From: Bacteroidota bacterium
GTDB lineage: Bacteria > Bacteroidota > Bacteroidia > Flavobacteriales > Weeksellaceae
Length of the DNA: 17,591 bases
Assembly: GCA_023448955.1 (NCBI GenBank)
Contig: JAEXJU010000345.1
Coordinates: 1 to 17,591, forward strand
Direction: 5' to 3'
Part shown: positions 1 through 7,997 of the stretch, in pieces
Layout of the letters: each line of letters begins with the position of its first letter
How positions within the stretch are numbered: the first letter of the stretch is position 1
Made by a program: the position numbers and the translations under genes
The notes under the pieces: model-generated
The model's database searches: none
What the model was told of the DNA's origin: nothing
What the model saw: the letters and a program-made list of their open reading frames with translations, nothing else

Positions 1-1578
1 GCTGTAGAAGCCGGTGCTGGTTCCGTAATGGCTTCTTTCAATGAAGTGGACGGAATTCCTGCAACAGGAAACAGATGGCTTATGACTGATGTTTTGAGAA
101 AACAATGGAACTTCAAAGGTTTTGTGGTGACAGATTACACAGGAATCAATGAAATGATCGACCACGGAATGGGAGATCTGCAACAGGTTTCTGCATTAGC
201 CATGAACGCCGGAATCGATATGGATATGGTGGGCGAGGGTTTTCTTAAAACATTAAAACAATCCATTTCCGAAGGGAAAGTTAAAGAACAGACAATTAAT
301 GATGCCGCCAGAAGAATCCTGGAAGCAAAATATGATCTGGGACTTTTTGATGATCCTTATAAATATACAGATTCTAAAAGATCTCAGAAAGAAGTTTTCA
401 GCCCGAAACATTTGGAAGCAGCCAAAACGATTGCTTCCAACTCAATGGTGCTGATGAAAAATGACAAACAGATTCTTCCGCTCAAAAAATCCGGAACTGT
501 TGCGGTGATAGGTCCATTGGCAGATAATGCCATGAATATGACCGGAACTTGGAGTGTGGCTGCTAAACATGCCAATTCTATTTCATTGTTGAGAGGCTTA
601 AAAGAAACTGTAGGTAAAGATGTTAACTTTATTTATGCAAAAGGCAGCAACGTTTATGAGTCTGAAGAGATGGAAAAACGGGCGGCTATGTTTAACAAAA
701 CTACTGACAGGGACAGCCGTCCTGCCAATCAGATCAGAAAAGAAGCATTAGAAGTTGCCGGAAAAGCTGATGTCATTGTTCTGGCAATTGGAGAAAGCGC
801 CGAAATGAGCGGTGAATCCAGCTCCAGAACGGATATTACCATTCCGGAAACGCAAAGAGAGCTATTAAGAGAACTGAAAAAAACAGGTAAGCCGATTGTT
901 TTGGTTCTCTTTACAGGTCGTGCTCTGGTTTTGAATGAGGAAAAGGAATTGGCAGATGCTATTTTGAATGTTTGGTTTCCGGGAAGTATGGCTGGTTATG
1001 CTATTTCAGATGTGCTTTATGGAAAAGTGAATCCTTCCGGAAAACTTCCGATGACGTTCCCAAGAAGTGTAGGTCAGGTTCCGATTTATTACAATGCGAA
1101 AAATACAGGACGACCTTTAAGCGCTGGAAATACGGATAAATGTAACTTTGAGAAATTTCGCTCCAATTATCTGGATGAATGTAATACACCACTTTATCCA
1201 TTCGGTTATGGGTTGAGTTACACTAGTTTTGGCTATTCTGATGTTTCAGTTAGTAATGCAAAACCGACCGGGAATACCACCATTGAAGCCTCTGTTACCC
1301 TCACAAACAATGGGAAATACGATGGAGCAGAAGTGGTTCAGTTGTATATCAGGGATTTGGTTGGAAGCAATACAAGACCTGTGAAAGAATTGAAAGGTTT
1401 CCAAAAGATTTATCTGAAAGCAGGTGAAAGCAAAAAAGTAACATTCAGCATATCACCGGAGGATCTGAAATTTTATAATAATGAATTGAAATATGACTGG
1501 GAAGCCGGTGATTTCGATATTATGATCGGAACCAATTCAAGTGAAGTTAAGACTACAAGAATTAGCTGGAGTAAATAA
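1..1578 (+). CDS. bglX: Glycoside hydrolase family 3 beta-glucosidase, 5'-truncated (BglX-like)
   Basis: This is the C-terminal 525 residues of a GH3 enzyme; the reading frame is open from base 1, so the start lies upstream of the window. GH3 beta-glucosidases release terminal beta-linked glucose, usually in the periplasm or outside the cell. Numbering from the in-frame Met at base 28, the nucleophile Asp is D36 in VVTDYTGI (codon at 133). The stretch AARRILEAKYDLGLF closes the N-terminal (alpha/beta)8 domain. The second alpha/beta domain carries GESSSRTDITIP, where E263 (codon at 814) aligns with the acid/base region of BglX. A fibronectin-III-like C-terminal domain (about 405-510) starts after PLYPFGYGLSYT. 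The protein ends without a T9SS sorting domain. GH3 family membership is secure. The specific bglX name and the substrate are inferred, because GH3 also contains xylosidases and other activities. Confidence 0.9.
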   Translation, partial: AVEAGAGSVMASFNEVDGIPATGNRWLMTDVLRKQWNFKGFVVTDYTGINEMIDHGMGDLQQVSALAMNAGIDMDMVGEGFLKTLKQSISEGKVKEQTINDAARRILEAKYDLGLFDDPYKYTDSKRSQKEVFSPKHLEAAKTIASNSMVLMKNDKQILPLKKSGTVAVIGPLADNAMNMTGTWSVAAKHANSISLLRGLKETVGKDVNFIYAKGSNVYESEEMEKRAAMFNKTTDRDSRPANQIRKEALEVAGKADVIVLAIGESAEMSGESSSRTDITIPETQRELLRELKKTGKPIVLVLFTGRALVLNEEKELADAILNVWFPGSMAGYAISDVLYGKVNPSGKLPMTFPRSVGQVPIYYNAKNTGRPLSAGNTDKCNFEKFRSNYLDECNTPLYPFGYGLSYTSFGYSDVSVSNAKPTGNTTIEASVTLTNNGKYDGAEVVQLYIRDLVGSNTRPVKELKGFQKIYLKAGESKKVTFSISPEDLKFYNNELKYDWEAGDFDIMIGTNSSEVKTTRISWSK

Positions 1579-1599
1579 GCTTTTTGTTATAAATATTTA

Positions 1600-1640
1600 A
1601 AAATAGGCTGTCTCAAAAGCGAGACAGCCTATTTTGTTTT
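1600..1640. terminator. Bidirectional intrinsic terminator between convergent genes
   Basis: A perfect 15-bp inverted repeat (arms 1600-1614 and 1621-1635, centred on TAGGCTGTCTC) surrounds a 6-nt loop. A T-rich tract follows on the plus strand (TTTTGTTTT), and on the minus strand the stem runs into TTTTTAAATA. It starts 21 nt after the GH3 stop codon and can also stop transcripts from the sugar dehydrogenase gene on the other strand. Confidence 0.85.
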
Positions 1641-1641
1641 A

Positions 1642-1706
1642 ATTCTCAAGATAAAGTTTTATGAGAATACGATGAAGCTCCGTAGGAACGAAACTTTTTA
1701 TCGTAT
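1642..1706. repeat. Palindromic intergenic element with CTCCGTAGGAAC core
   Basis: Two nested inverted repeats lie here. ATTCTCA (1642-1648) pairs with TGAGAAT (1662-1668), and ATACGAT (1667-1673) pairs with ATCGTAT (1700-1706). Between the second pair lies GCTCC-GTA-GGAAC (1677-1689), an imperfect hairpin. From memory, CTCCGTAGGAGCG-type cores recur between genes in Chryseobacterium and related genomes, so this looks like a decayed copy of a REP-like family. Its right arm reaches the first base of the sugar dehydrogenase stop codon (1706). Only one copy of this core is seen in the window, so repeat status rests on recollection and structure. Confidence 0.45.
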
Positions 1707-3067
1707 CAGTCCTTGATAATTTTTTGCGACACAAATCTCACATCATCTTTCTTTAGAACCAAAATATATTCGCCGGGACTTAAGGCTGAAACATTAATAC
1801 TTTTATCGTTTTCAGTAACTTTAGCTTCAAGAATCACTCTTCCGGATTGATCCAGAATTTCTGCATTGATATTTTTTTCTGCAATGTTTTGAAGGTAAAT
1901 AACATCCTTAGCCGGAATCGGGGTGATTACAATTCTGTTTTTAGCAATGTCCGAAATACCAAGATTATTACTTCTGATTTTGTAAATGCTTCCATTGGTT
2001 GCAGCTACATAAAGTTGTTTCTGATTATCTTCACCAAAGGTTGTAAAATTATTTCCTGTGAAAGCCGAGGTCCAGGTGATCGTATTGTTATTGTCAAGAA
2101 TTCCTATCTGACCAGAGCAAAAGTCGCCAAAAATATATTTACCGATCAGGTCAGGATATAAATTTCCTCTGTAAACATAGCCGCCTGTAATAGAGCATTT
2201 GTTGGCGGAATGGTCATATTGTGCTACAGGGAAAGTCGTCGTGGCAGCACTTGCACAGTTGGCCGTGTTATAAGGATTATTGCCTTCATAGCATCGCCAT
2301 CCGTAATTGACACCCGCAGAAGTGGCCGGAACTCTGTTGATTTCTTCCAGTATTTCCTGTCCCACATCAGCGATCCAGACGTTATTTGTGGTTTTGTCAA
2401 ACGAGAATTTCCATCCGTTTCTAAGTCCATACGCCCAGATTTCATCTGCGCCATCCGTTCCCACAAAAGGATTATCGGCAGGAATATTATAAGCATTATC
2501 AGAATTAACATCAATTCTGAGAATTTTACCAAGAAGTGAATTTTTATTTTGAGAATTGTTATTAGGATCGCCGCCACTTCCGCCATCTCCTGTGGAGATC
2601 CAGAGATAACCATCTGCCCCGAAGTGGATGCTTCCGCCATTATGATTACTAAAAGGTTTTGGAATGGTTAAAAGAATTTTTTCTGATGAAATATCTGCGG
2701 TATTAGGATTTGCAGAATTGGCAGTGAATCTGGAAACTCTGACGGAACCCTGAAGATTATTGTAATACACAAAGAAATAACGGTTGGTGGCAAATTGCGG
2801 ATGAAATGCCAAACCCAGCAATCCTCTTTCTCCTCCGAAAGTAATCAGGCTGGAGATGTTGAGGAAATTATCCGGCGCAATCGTTCCGTTTGCATTAACA
2901 ATTTTGATTGTTCCGGATTGCTGAACTACAAAAAGCCGGTTGTCATTGGTTGGAGAGGCAATGATCTCCACAGGATTAGAGATACCGGACACAAAATTAT
3001 CCAATGCAATGGTCTGGGCAGAAAAGCAGCCTGTTGTAAAACCAAACCATAGTAAATATTTTCTCAT
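1706..3067 (-). CDS. Secreted PQQ-dependent sugar dehydrogenase with T9SS sorting domain
   Basis: The 453-residue protein is a six-bladed beta-propeller of the glucose/sorbosone dehydrogenase family (soluble quinoprotein aldose dehydrogenases). Residues 1-18 form a signal peptide: K3 followed by a hydrophobic run ending near CFSAQ. Family hallmarks are GLLGLAFHP (82-90), NHNGGSIHFG (141-150, with H142 in the place of the catalytic-base His), WISTGDGG (156-163), GLRNGWKFSFD (214-224), DVGQEILEEIN (234-244), NYGWRCYEG (254-262) and GGYVYRG...GKYIFGDF. Residues from about 375 onward form a type A C-terminal sorting domain (ITPIPAKDVI..., ending SPGEYILVLKKDDVRFVSQKIIKD), which directs T9SS export across the outer membrane. 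The sugar substrate cannot be read from sequence. The gene is monocistronic and divergent from secDF. Confidence 0.88.
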   Translation of the reverse strand: MRKYLLWFGFTTGCFSAQTIALDNFVSGISNPVEIIASPTNDNRLFVVQQSGTIKIVNANGTIAPDNFLNISSLITFGGERGLLGLAFHPQFATNRYFFVYYNNLQGSVRVSRFTANSANPNTADISSEKILLTIPKPFSNHNGGSIHFGADGYLWISTGDGGSGGDPNNNSQNKNSLLGKILRIDVNSDNAYNIPADNPFVGTDGADEIWAYGLRNGWKFSFDKTTNNVWIADVGQEILEEINRVPATSAGVNYGWRCYEGNNPYNTANCASAATTTFPVAQYDHSANKCSITGGYVYRGNLYPDLIGKYIFGDFCSGQIGILDNNNTITWTSAFTGNNFTTFGEDNQKQLYVAATNGSIYKIRSNNLGISDIAKNRIVITPIPAKDVIYLQNIAEKNINAEILDQSGRVILEAKVTENDKSINVSALSPGEYILVLKKDDVRFVSQKIIKD

Positions 3068-3100
3068 AACTGTTTATTTTATAATTGATTATATGTAAAC

Positions 3101-3109
3101 CAAATAATA
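3101..3109 (-). promoter_or_regulatory. Possible -7 box for the sugar dehydrogenase gene
   Basis: On the minus strand TATTATTTG lies 33 nt before the start codon. It resembles the Bacteroidota -7 consensus TAnnTTTG with one extra spacer base. A sigma70-like TTGTCA / TATAAT pair with 15-nt spacing lies a little further upstream, so the true promoter is ambiguous. The rest of the 224-nt divergent gap (3068-3291) is AT-rich and shows no RNA gene or clear operator. Confidence 0.3.
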
Positions 3110-3254
3110 TGCCTCCATTATAAAAGAATTATTTATTTGACAAGTCTGTATAGTTTTTTAGTTATTTAATTTAAAAAAAATGATTCGCAGGATTATAAAA
3201 ATTAAACAGACATATATTTATCATTTTCAAATTCTTATTTCCACTAGAAATCAT

Positions 3255-3262
3255 TATATTTG
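3255..3262 (+). promoter_or_regulatory. -7 box of secDF
   Basis: TATATTTG matches the Bacteroidota TAnnTTTG consensus exactly. It ends 29 nt before the secDF ATG, giving a short untranslated leader. No clear TTG element is seen at the expected -33 distance. Confidence 0.55.
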
Positions 3263-3291
3263 CCGACTAAAATTATATATATCGTAAGAAA

Positions 3292-6201
3292 ATGCAAGGA
3301 AAAGGACTCGTTACACTGGTTGCCATCGTTCTTGGGCTGATTTGTCTCAATGAGCTTCTGCCTTCTTTCTATGCCAATAAAATAGAAAAAGAAGCTAGAG
3401 CCATCGCCGGAGAAAATCAGATTAAATATCAGGCTGAAATTGACAGGCTTTCTAAAGACACGCTTAATCTTGGGTTCACAAAGCTGGATTATGCTTCTGC
3501 AAAGCAAAAAGAGATGAAGCTTGGTCTTGACCTTAAAGGTGGTATCAACGTATTATTAGAGATCAACCAGAGAGATTTGGTAAATGATCTTAGTAATTAT
3601 TCTACAAACCCTGTTTTGATAGAAGCACTTAACAGAACAGATCAGGCGCAGAAAAGCTCAAGTAAGCAATACATTGAGGATTTCTTCAACCAGTTCGAAA
3701 TTGTTAATAAAGAAAAGGGTACAAATCTGAAGCTTGCAGACCCTGAGATATTCGGGAATACCAATCTTTCTGAGATTAAATTCAACACGCCGGATGACCA
3801 GGTGAAGAATATCATCAGAAGAAAAATCGATGCATCTGTGGGAACGGCTTATGAGGTTCTGAGAACACGTATTGATAAAATGGGTGTTACCCAGCCGAAC
3901 GTTCAGAGAGTTCCGGGTACAGGAAGAATTCTTGTAGAGATGCCTGGTATCAAAGATATCGACAGAGTTAAGAAAATGTTGGCGACTTCCGCAAAGCTTC
4001 AGTTTTGGGAAGTGCAGATGGGACAGGAAGTTTTTCCTTACCTTTCAGAACTTAGCCAACTGGTAAAAACAAAAGGAGATTCTATTGGTGTTCCAAAAAC
4101 TACTAATTTCATCAACCTTCTTCAGGTTGGTACTACACCTGGAAATGCAATCGCTAATGTAAAGCTTGCTGACACAGCAGTAGTTAATAAAATTCTGAAC
4201 AGTGCAATTGCTGTAAAATCCCGTCCGGTTAATATGAAGTACACACAGTTTATGTGGGGCTACAAGCCTGAAACTAATACCTCTAACAGTCTTGTATTAT
4301 ATGCGATTCGTGGGAATATCAGCCAAAAAGCACCTGTAGATGGCGCTGTAGAATCTGCTAATATCAATTATGATCAGTTAGGCCGTATCGTTGTAGACAT
4401 GCAAATGGATTCCAACGGTGCCCGTGACTGGAGAGGAATGACAGAGAAAAATAAAGGTAAAGTGGTGGCCGTTACATTAGATAACAGAGTGTACACTGCA
4501 CCTATGGTAAATGATGTTATTCCGAACGGAAGAACGCAAATCTCAGGAAATTTTACCCAGGTAGAAGCTAAAGATCTTGTCGATGTACTTGGTGCAGGTA
4601 AGCTTCCAGCTGGTGCGAAGATTGTTCAGGCTGATGTTGTAGGTCCTTCTTTGGGAGCAGAATCTATCAATGATGGGGTGATGTCTTTCCTTATCGCTTT
4701 TGCAGTAATCATTGTTTATATTATTTTTTATTATGGAGGAGCGGGAGTTTATGCAGTTATCGCAATGGTCATAAACCTCTTCTACATTTTCGGAATTATG
4801 GATTCTGTAGATGCTACACTCACACTTCCGGGGATTGCTGGTATTGTATTATCAATGGCAATGGCTGTGGATGCGAACGTTATCATCTATGAACGAACGA
4901 AAGAAGAGTTATTCCGAGGAAAAACTATTATTGAAGCCTACAAAGATGGTTTCAAACACGCTATATCAGCGATTATTGATGGTCACGCTACAACTTTCAT
5001 TACGGCACTAATCCTTTATGTTTTCGGAACAGGACCTATCAAAGGTTTTGCAGTGACATTGATGATTGGTCTTGTAATGACTTTATTTACATCAGTTCTT
5101 CTTTCGAGAGTGATGATCTTCAATAGATTAGAAAAAGGAAAATCACTTTCTGTATGGACTGCGCCAACTAAAAATTTATTCAGAAACACTTGGATCGATT
5201 TTATAGGGAAAAGAAAATATGCTTACATCGTTTCCGGAATCCTTATGGTGATTTCAATTGGTTCGATTGCTTTCAACGGCTTCAAATACGGTATCGACTT
5301 TACTGGCGGACGTAACTTTGTAGTTAGATTCGAAAAACCGGTAGATGCAGAGAAAATCGAAGGAAATATTGCTAAGCTGATGAAAACAGCAGATGGCAAA
5401 AATGAATCTGTAGAAGTTAAAACGTTTGGTAATAGTTCTCAGCTAAAAATAACTACCGATTATTTAATTGATGATGAATCTCTGGCTGCTGACCAGACTG
5501 TAGAACAAAAAATCTATGACGGTCTGAAGCAGGATTTGCCTGCCAATATGAGCCTTGCAGATTTCAAAGCTGCAGACAAAGGTCATGCAGGAATTGTTTC
5601 TTCGACTAAAGTGGGACCAACTGTTGCAGATGATATTACAACACACGGTATGCTTGCGGTTGCGGCTTCATTATTAGGTATTTTTATCTATATTTTGGTT
5701 AGGTTCGACAAATGGCAGTTTTCTCTTGGAGCGGTTGCTGGTCTCTTCCACGATACGGTTGTTATTTTGGGGATCTATTCATTGTTCTACAAGATCATGC
5801 CTTTTAATATGGAGATCAACCAGGATTTCATTGCGGCGATTCTTACCGTAATCGGTTATTCAATTAACGATACTGTAATTATCTTCGATAGAATCAGGGA
5901 ATATCTTCGCGAGAAAAAAGCGCTTACATTGGCTGGATTATTTGATGATTCCATCTCCAGCACCATTGGTAGAACATTCAACACATCGTTTACTACGATC
6001 TTGGTAATCCTTGCTATTTTCATTTTTGGTGGAGATAACCTTAGAGGATTTATGTTCTGCTTATTGATCGGTATCGGATTTGGTACTTACTCATCAATTT
6101 TCATTGCATCGGCTACGGCTTATGACTTCCTTAGAGGAAAGAAAAAAGAAGATAAAGTAACAGGCAAATCTTCGATTGATAATGCTGAATTGGTAAAGTA
6201 A
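3292..6201 (+). CDS. secDF: Protein translocase subunit SecDF (fused SecD and SecF)
   Basis: This 969-residue inner-membrane protein fuses SecD and SecF, as is usual in Bacteroidota. SecDF uses the proton-motive force to help pull Sec substrates through SecYEG on the periplasmic side. The SecD half begins with one membrane helix (about 6-25). It then has the D1 motif LGLDLKGG (77-84), the large periplasmic P1 domain, and a helical bundle with the conserved VDANVIIYERTKEE around D527. The SecF half has GIDFTGG (667-673), a periplasmic domain, and a second bundle with INDTVIIFDRIREY (D860, R867). D527 and R867 fall at the places of the proton-relay Asp and Arg described for Thermus SecDF; that alignment is by motif only. 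Both halves are intact. A terminator follows, so the gene is probably transcribed alone. Confidence 0.97.
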   Translation: MQGKGLVTLVAIVLGLICLNELLPSFYANKIEKEARAIAGENQIKYQAEIDRLSKDTLNLGFTKLDYASAKQKEMKLGLDLKGGINVLLEINQRDLVNDLSNYSTNPVLIEALNRTDQAQKSSSKQYIEDFFNQFEIVNKEKGTNLKLADPEIFGNTNLSEIKFNTPDDQVKNIIRRKIDASVGTAYEVLRTRIDKMGVTQPNVQRVPGTGRILVEMPGIKDIDRVKKMLATSAKLQFWEVQMGQEVFPYLSELSQLVKTKGDSIGVPKTTNFINLLQVGTTPGNAIANVKLADTAVVNKILNSAIAVKSRPVNMKYTQFMWGYKPETNTSNSLVLYAIRGNISQKAPVDGAVESANINYDQLGRIVVDMQMDSNGARDWRGMTEKNKGKVVAVTLDNRVYTAPMVNDVIPNGRTQISGNFTQVEAKDLVDVLGAGKLPAGAKIVQADVVGPSLGAESINDGVMSFLIAFAVIIVYIIFYYGGAGVYAVIAMVINLFYIFGIMDSVDATLTLPGIAGIVLSMAMAVDANVIIYERTKEELFRGKTIIEAYKDGFKHAISAIIDGHATTFITALILYVFGTGPIKGFAVTLMIGLVMTLFTSVLLSRVMIFNRLEKGKSLSVWTAPTKNLFRNTWIDFIGKRKYAYIVSGILMVISIGSIAFNGFKYGIDFTGGRNFVVRFEKPVDAEKIEGNIAKLMKTADGKNESVEVKTFGNSSQLKITTDYLIDDESLAADQTVEQKIYDGLKQDLPANMSLADFKAADKGHAGIVSSTKVGPTVADDITTHGMLAVAASLLGIFIYILVRFDKWQFSLGAVAGLFHDTVVILGIYSLFYKIMPFNMEINQDFIAAILTVIGYSINDTVIIFDRIREYLREKKALTLAGLFDDSISSTIGRTFNTSFTTILVILAIFIFGGDNLRGFMFCLLIGIGFGTYSSIFIASATAYDFLRGKKKEDKVTGKSSIDNAELVK

Positions 6202-6223
6202 TTCATTTTCAATATAACTTATT

Positions 6224-6255
6224 AAGCTCTCAATTTTTATTGGGAGCTTTTTTTT
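6224..6255 (+). terminator. Intrinsic terminator after secDF
   Basis: A 10-bp stem (AAGCTCTCAA 6224-6233 with TTGGGAGCTT 6240-6249, one T-G wobble) has a 6-nt T-rich loop and is followed by an uninterrupted T run to 6255. It starts 23 nt after the secDF stop codon. Confidence 0.88.
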
Positions 6256-6323
6256 ATTTGGAATATTAAGCAATTGATTTTAGCCAAATTTTCAGTTCAG
6301 ATATTCTCGAATCAAAAAATTCA

Positions 6324-6331
6324 TATCTTCG
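6324..6331 (+). promoter_or_regulatory. Possible -7 box of the MFS transporter gene
   Basis: TATCTTCG is one base off the TAnnTTTG consensus and ends 6 nt before the ATG at 6338. If it is used, the transcript would begin at or very near the start codon. No good -33 element is seen. Confidence 0.35.
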
Positions 6332-6337
6332 CAATAT

Positions 6338-7555
6338 ATGAGACAGAATCAGAAATCGGCAGCCATCGGCTTCATTTTTATCACATTACTGATCGATATT
6401 ACGGGCTGGGGAATTATTATTCCTGTAGTTCCTAAATTAATAGAGGAACTTATTCAGGCAGATGTCAGTGAGGCAGCAAAATATGGAGGCTGGCTTAGTT
6501 TTGCCTATGCGTTCATTCAGTTTGTTTTTTCACCGCTTGTTGGTAATCTTAGTGATAAATATGGAAGGAGACCCATTATTCTATTATCTCTTTTCGGATT
6601 TTCAATTGACTATATTTTTCTTGCTTTATCACCAACAATCTGGTGGCTGTTTGTCGGCAGAATTATTGCCGGAATAACAGGAGCAAGCGTAACAACAGCA
6701 AGTGCCTATATTGCAGATATATCTACAGATGAAGACCGCGCCAAGAACTTCGGGTTGATAGGCGCAGCATTTGGGATTGGATTTATCATTGGTCCTGTGC
6801 TTGGTGGTGTTTTAGGTCATTATGGGTCCAGGGTTCCTTTTTATGCAGCTGCTGCTCTTTGCCTCATCAATTTTGTTTATGGCTACTTTATTTTGCCGGA
6901 AAGTTTACCAAAAGAAAACAGACGGGAACTGGATTGGAAAAGAGCAAATCCTGTTGGTTCATTCAAATTTCTGAAAAAACATCCGGAAATATCTGGACTT
7001 ACTACCGCTCTGATTCTGATTTATATCGGTGGTCACGCTGTACAAAGCAACTGGAGTTTTTATACGATGTATCGCTTCGACTGGGACGAAAGGATGATCG
7101 GGATTTCTTTAGGCGTTGTTGGGCTGATGGTGGGTCTCGTTCAGGGATTGTTGATTCGGTGGATCAATCCAAAGCTAGGCGACCAGAAAAGTGTTTTCTA
7201 TGGATTATTGCTCTATGCGATAGGGATGTTACTGTATGCTTTTGCATCGGAGGGCTGGATGATGCTTGCCTTTACTATACCTTATTGTCTTGGTGGTATT
7301 TGCGGGCCGGCTTTGCAATCCATTATTACTAAAAATATTCCGTCCAATGAGCAAGGTGAGTTGCAGGGTGCACTTACGAGTCTTATGAGTGCCACATCTA
7401 TAATTGGTCCGCCACTTATGACACAGCTTTTCTACTATTTTACCCATAAAAATGCACCTTTTCTGTTTCCTGGCGCGCCGTTCTTTTTAGCATTTCTTCT
7501 TTTCCTTTTAGGAATGTATTTTGTTTATAATACCTTTACAAAGAAAAAATCATAG
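6338..7555 (+). CDS. MFS transporter of the TCR/Tet (TetA-like) drug efflux family
   Basis: This 405-residue protein has about 12 hydrophobic helices and a short cytoplasmic tail (FTKKKS). TM1 contains LIDITGWGIIIPVVPKL, resembling TetA-type drug:H+ antiporters, with D20 in the helix. Motif A is GNLSDKYGRRP (69-79), in the loop between TM2 and TM3. A motif B-like stretch VGRIIAGITGAS has R108 in TM4, and GIGFIIGPVLGG is the antiporter motif C in TM5. These motifs indicate proton-coupled export of a small amphiphilic compound. The closest named relatives would be TetA-like or bicyclomycin-type chromosomal MFS genes, but the substrate is unknown and resistance to tetracycline should not be assumed. 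The gene lies alone between the secDF terminator and the tatA promoter region. Confidence 0.85.
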   Translation: MRQNQKSAAIGFIFITLLIDITGWGIIIPVVPKLIEELIQADVSEAAKYGGWLSFAYAFIQFVFSPLVGNLSDKYGRRPIILLSLFGFSIDYIFLALSPTIWWLFVGRIIAGITGASVTTASAYIADISTDEDRAKNFGLIGAAFGIGFIIGPVLGGVLGHYGSRVPFYAAAALCLINFVYGYFILPESLPKENRRELDWKRANPVGSFKFLKKHPEISGLTTALILIYIGGHAVQSNWSFYTMYRFDWDERMIGISLGVVGLMVGLVQGLLIRWINPKLGDQKSVFYGLLLYAIGMLLYAFASEGWMMLAFTIPYCLGGICGPALQSIITKNIPSNEQGELQGALTSLMSATSIIGPPLMTQLFYYFTHKNAPFLFPGAPFFLAFLLFLLGMYFVYNTFTKKKS

Positions 7556-7585
7556 TTTAATTATTTAATTTATTTACAGTGATTT

Positions 7586-7612
7586 AGTCATTTGGACTAC
7601 AAATTGACTTTT
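7586..7612 (+). terminator. Weak terminator-like hairpin after the MFS gene
   Basis: AGTCATTTG (7586-7594) can pair with CAAATTGACT (7600-7609) with one bulged base across a 5-nt loop, followed by a short T run. It is AT-rich and therefore weak. It starts 30 nt after the MFS stop codon. Confidence 0.35.
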
Positions 7613-7658
7613 ATGAAAAAATTATCATTACGTCTGTATTAGTTAAGTATATGTTTAT

Positions 7659-7666
7659 TAATTTTG
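7659..7666 (+). promoter_or_regulatory. Possible -7 box of the tat-PAP2 transcription unit
   Basis: TAATTTTG fits TAnnTTTG exactly but ends only 4 nt before the ATG at 7671, implying a leaderless or nearly leaderless message. The start codon is firmly placed by the TatA-family N-terminus, so either the message is leaderless or the box is fortuitous. Confidence 0.4.
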
Positions 7667-7670
7667 TACT

Positions 7671-7994
7671 ATGGAATTGAGCTTAGGAGAAATGCTGCTG
7701 ATTGCCTTGGCAATCGTTGTTTTATTTGGCCCGGATAAACTGCCCGAGATTGCAAGAGGCCTGGGACAAGGCGTGCGAAAAATGAAAGGCGCTGTAGAAG
7801 ACATTAAAACCGAGATAATGAAAGAAGCGGATAATCCGGTCTCCGAAATCAAAAGAGAAATTGAAAAAGTAAAACAGTCTGCACAGGAATATAATCCTTT
7901 GGCAGAAAAAAATACGCAGGAAGAACTTGCACAGCAGACTCCAAAAATTGATCTTTCCGAGGACGACACTCACCAAGGTCCTGTTAGCAGATAA
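7671..7994 (+). CDS. tatA: Twin-arginine translocase subunit, TatA/TatB family
   Basis: This 107-residue protein has the layout of a Tat pore subunit, which helps TatC export folded proteins bearing twin-arginine signals. It has a short N-terminal membrane helix (residues 4-20), the hinge FGPDKLPEIARGLGQG (19-34), then an amphipathic helix (KMKGAVEDIKTEI) and a charged hydrophilic tail. A polar E7 near the membrane entry (LGEMLLI) and the GPxKLP hinge recall TatB, while the short helix and compact size resemble TatA. Bacteroidota often have TatA-like proteins plus TatC without a separate classical TatB, so one protein may serve both roles (inference). tatC is not in this window. The PAP2 gene starts 3 nt downstream, suggesting co-transcription. 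Confidence 0.9.
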   Translation: MELSLGEMLLIALAIVVLFGPDKLPEIARGLGQGVRKMKGAVEDIKTEIMKEADNPVSEIKREIEKVKQSAQEYNPLAEKNTQEELAQQTPKIDLSEDDTHQGPVSR

Positions 7995-7997
7995 CCT

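Noticed and set aside
2224..2640. 138-codon open frame on the minus strand within the sugar dehydrogenase gene
   Set aside because: It overlaps the real gene on the same strand in another frame, has no family motifs and an unlikely composition.
3068..3291. Possible small RNA or riboswitch in the divergent gap before secDF
   Set aside because: The region is AT-rich with no stable stem or conserved motif that I can recognise; only promoter-like boxes are seen.
6859..7332. 157-codon open frame inside the MFS transporter gene
   Set aside because: It is an out-of-frame shadow of a well-supported membrane protein and is rich in Trp, Cys and Arg with no recognisable domain.
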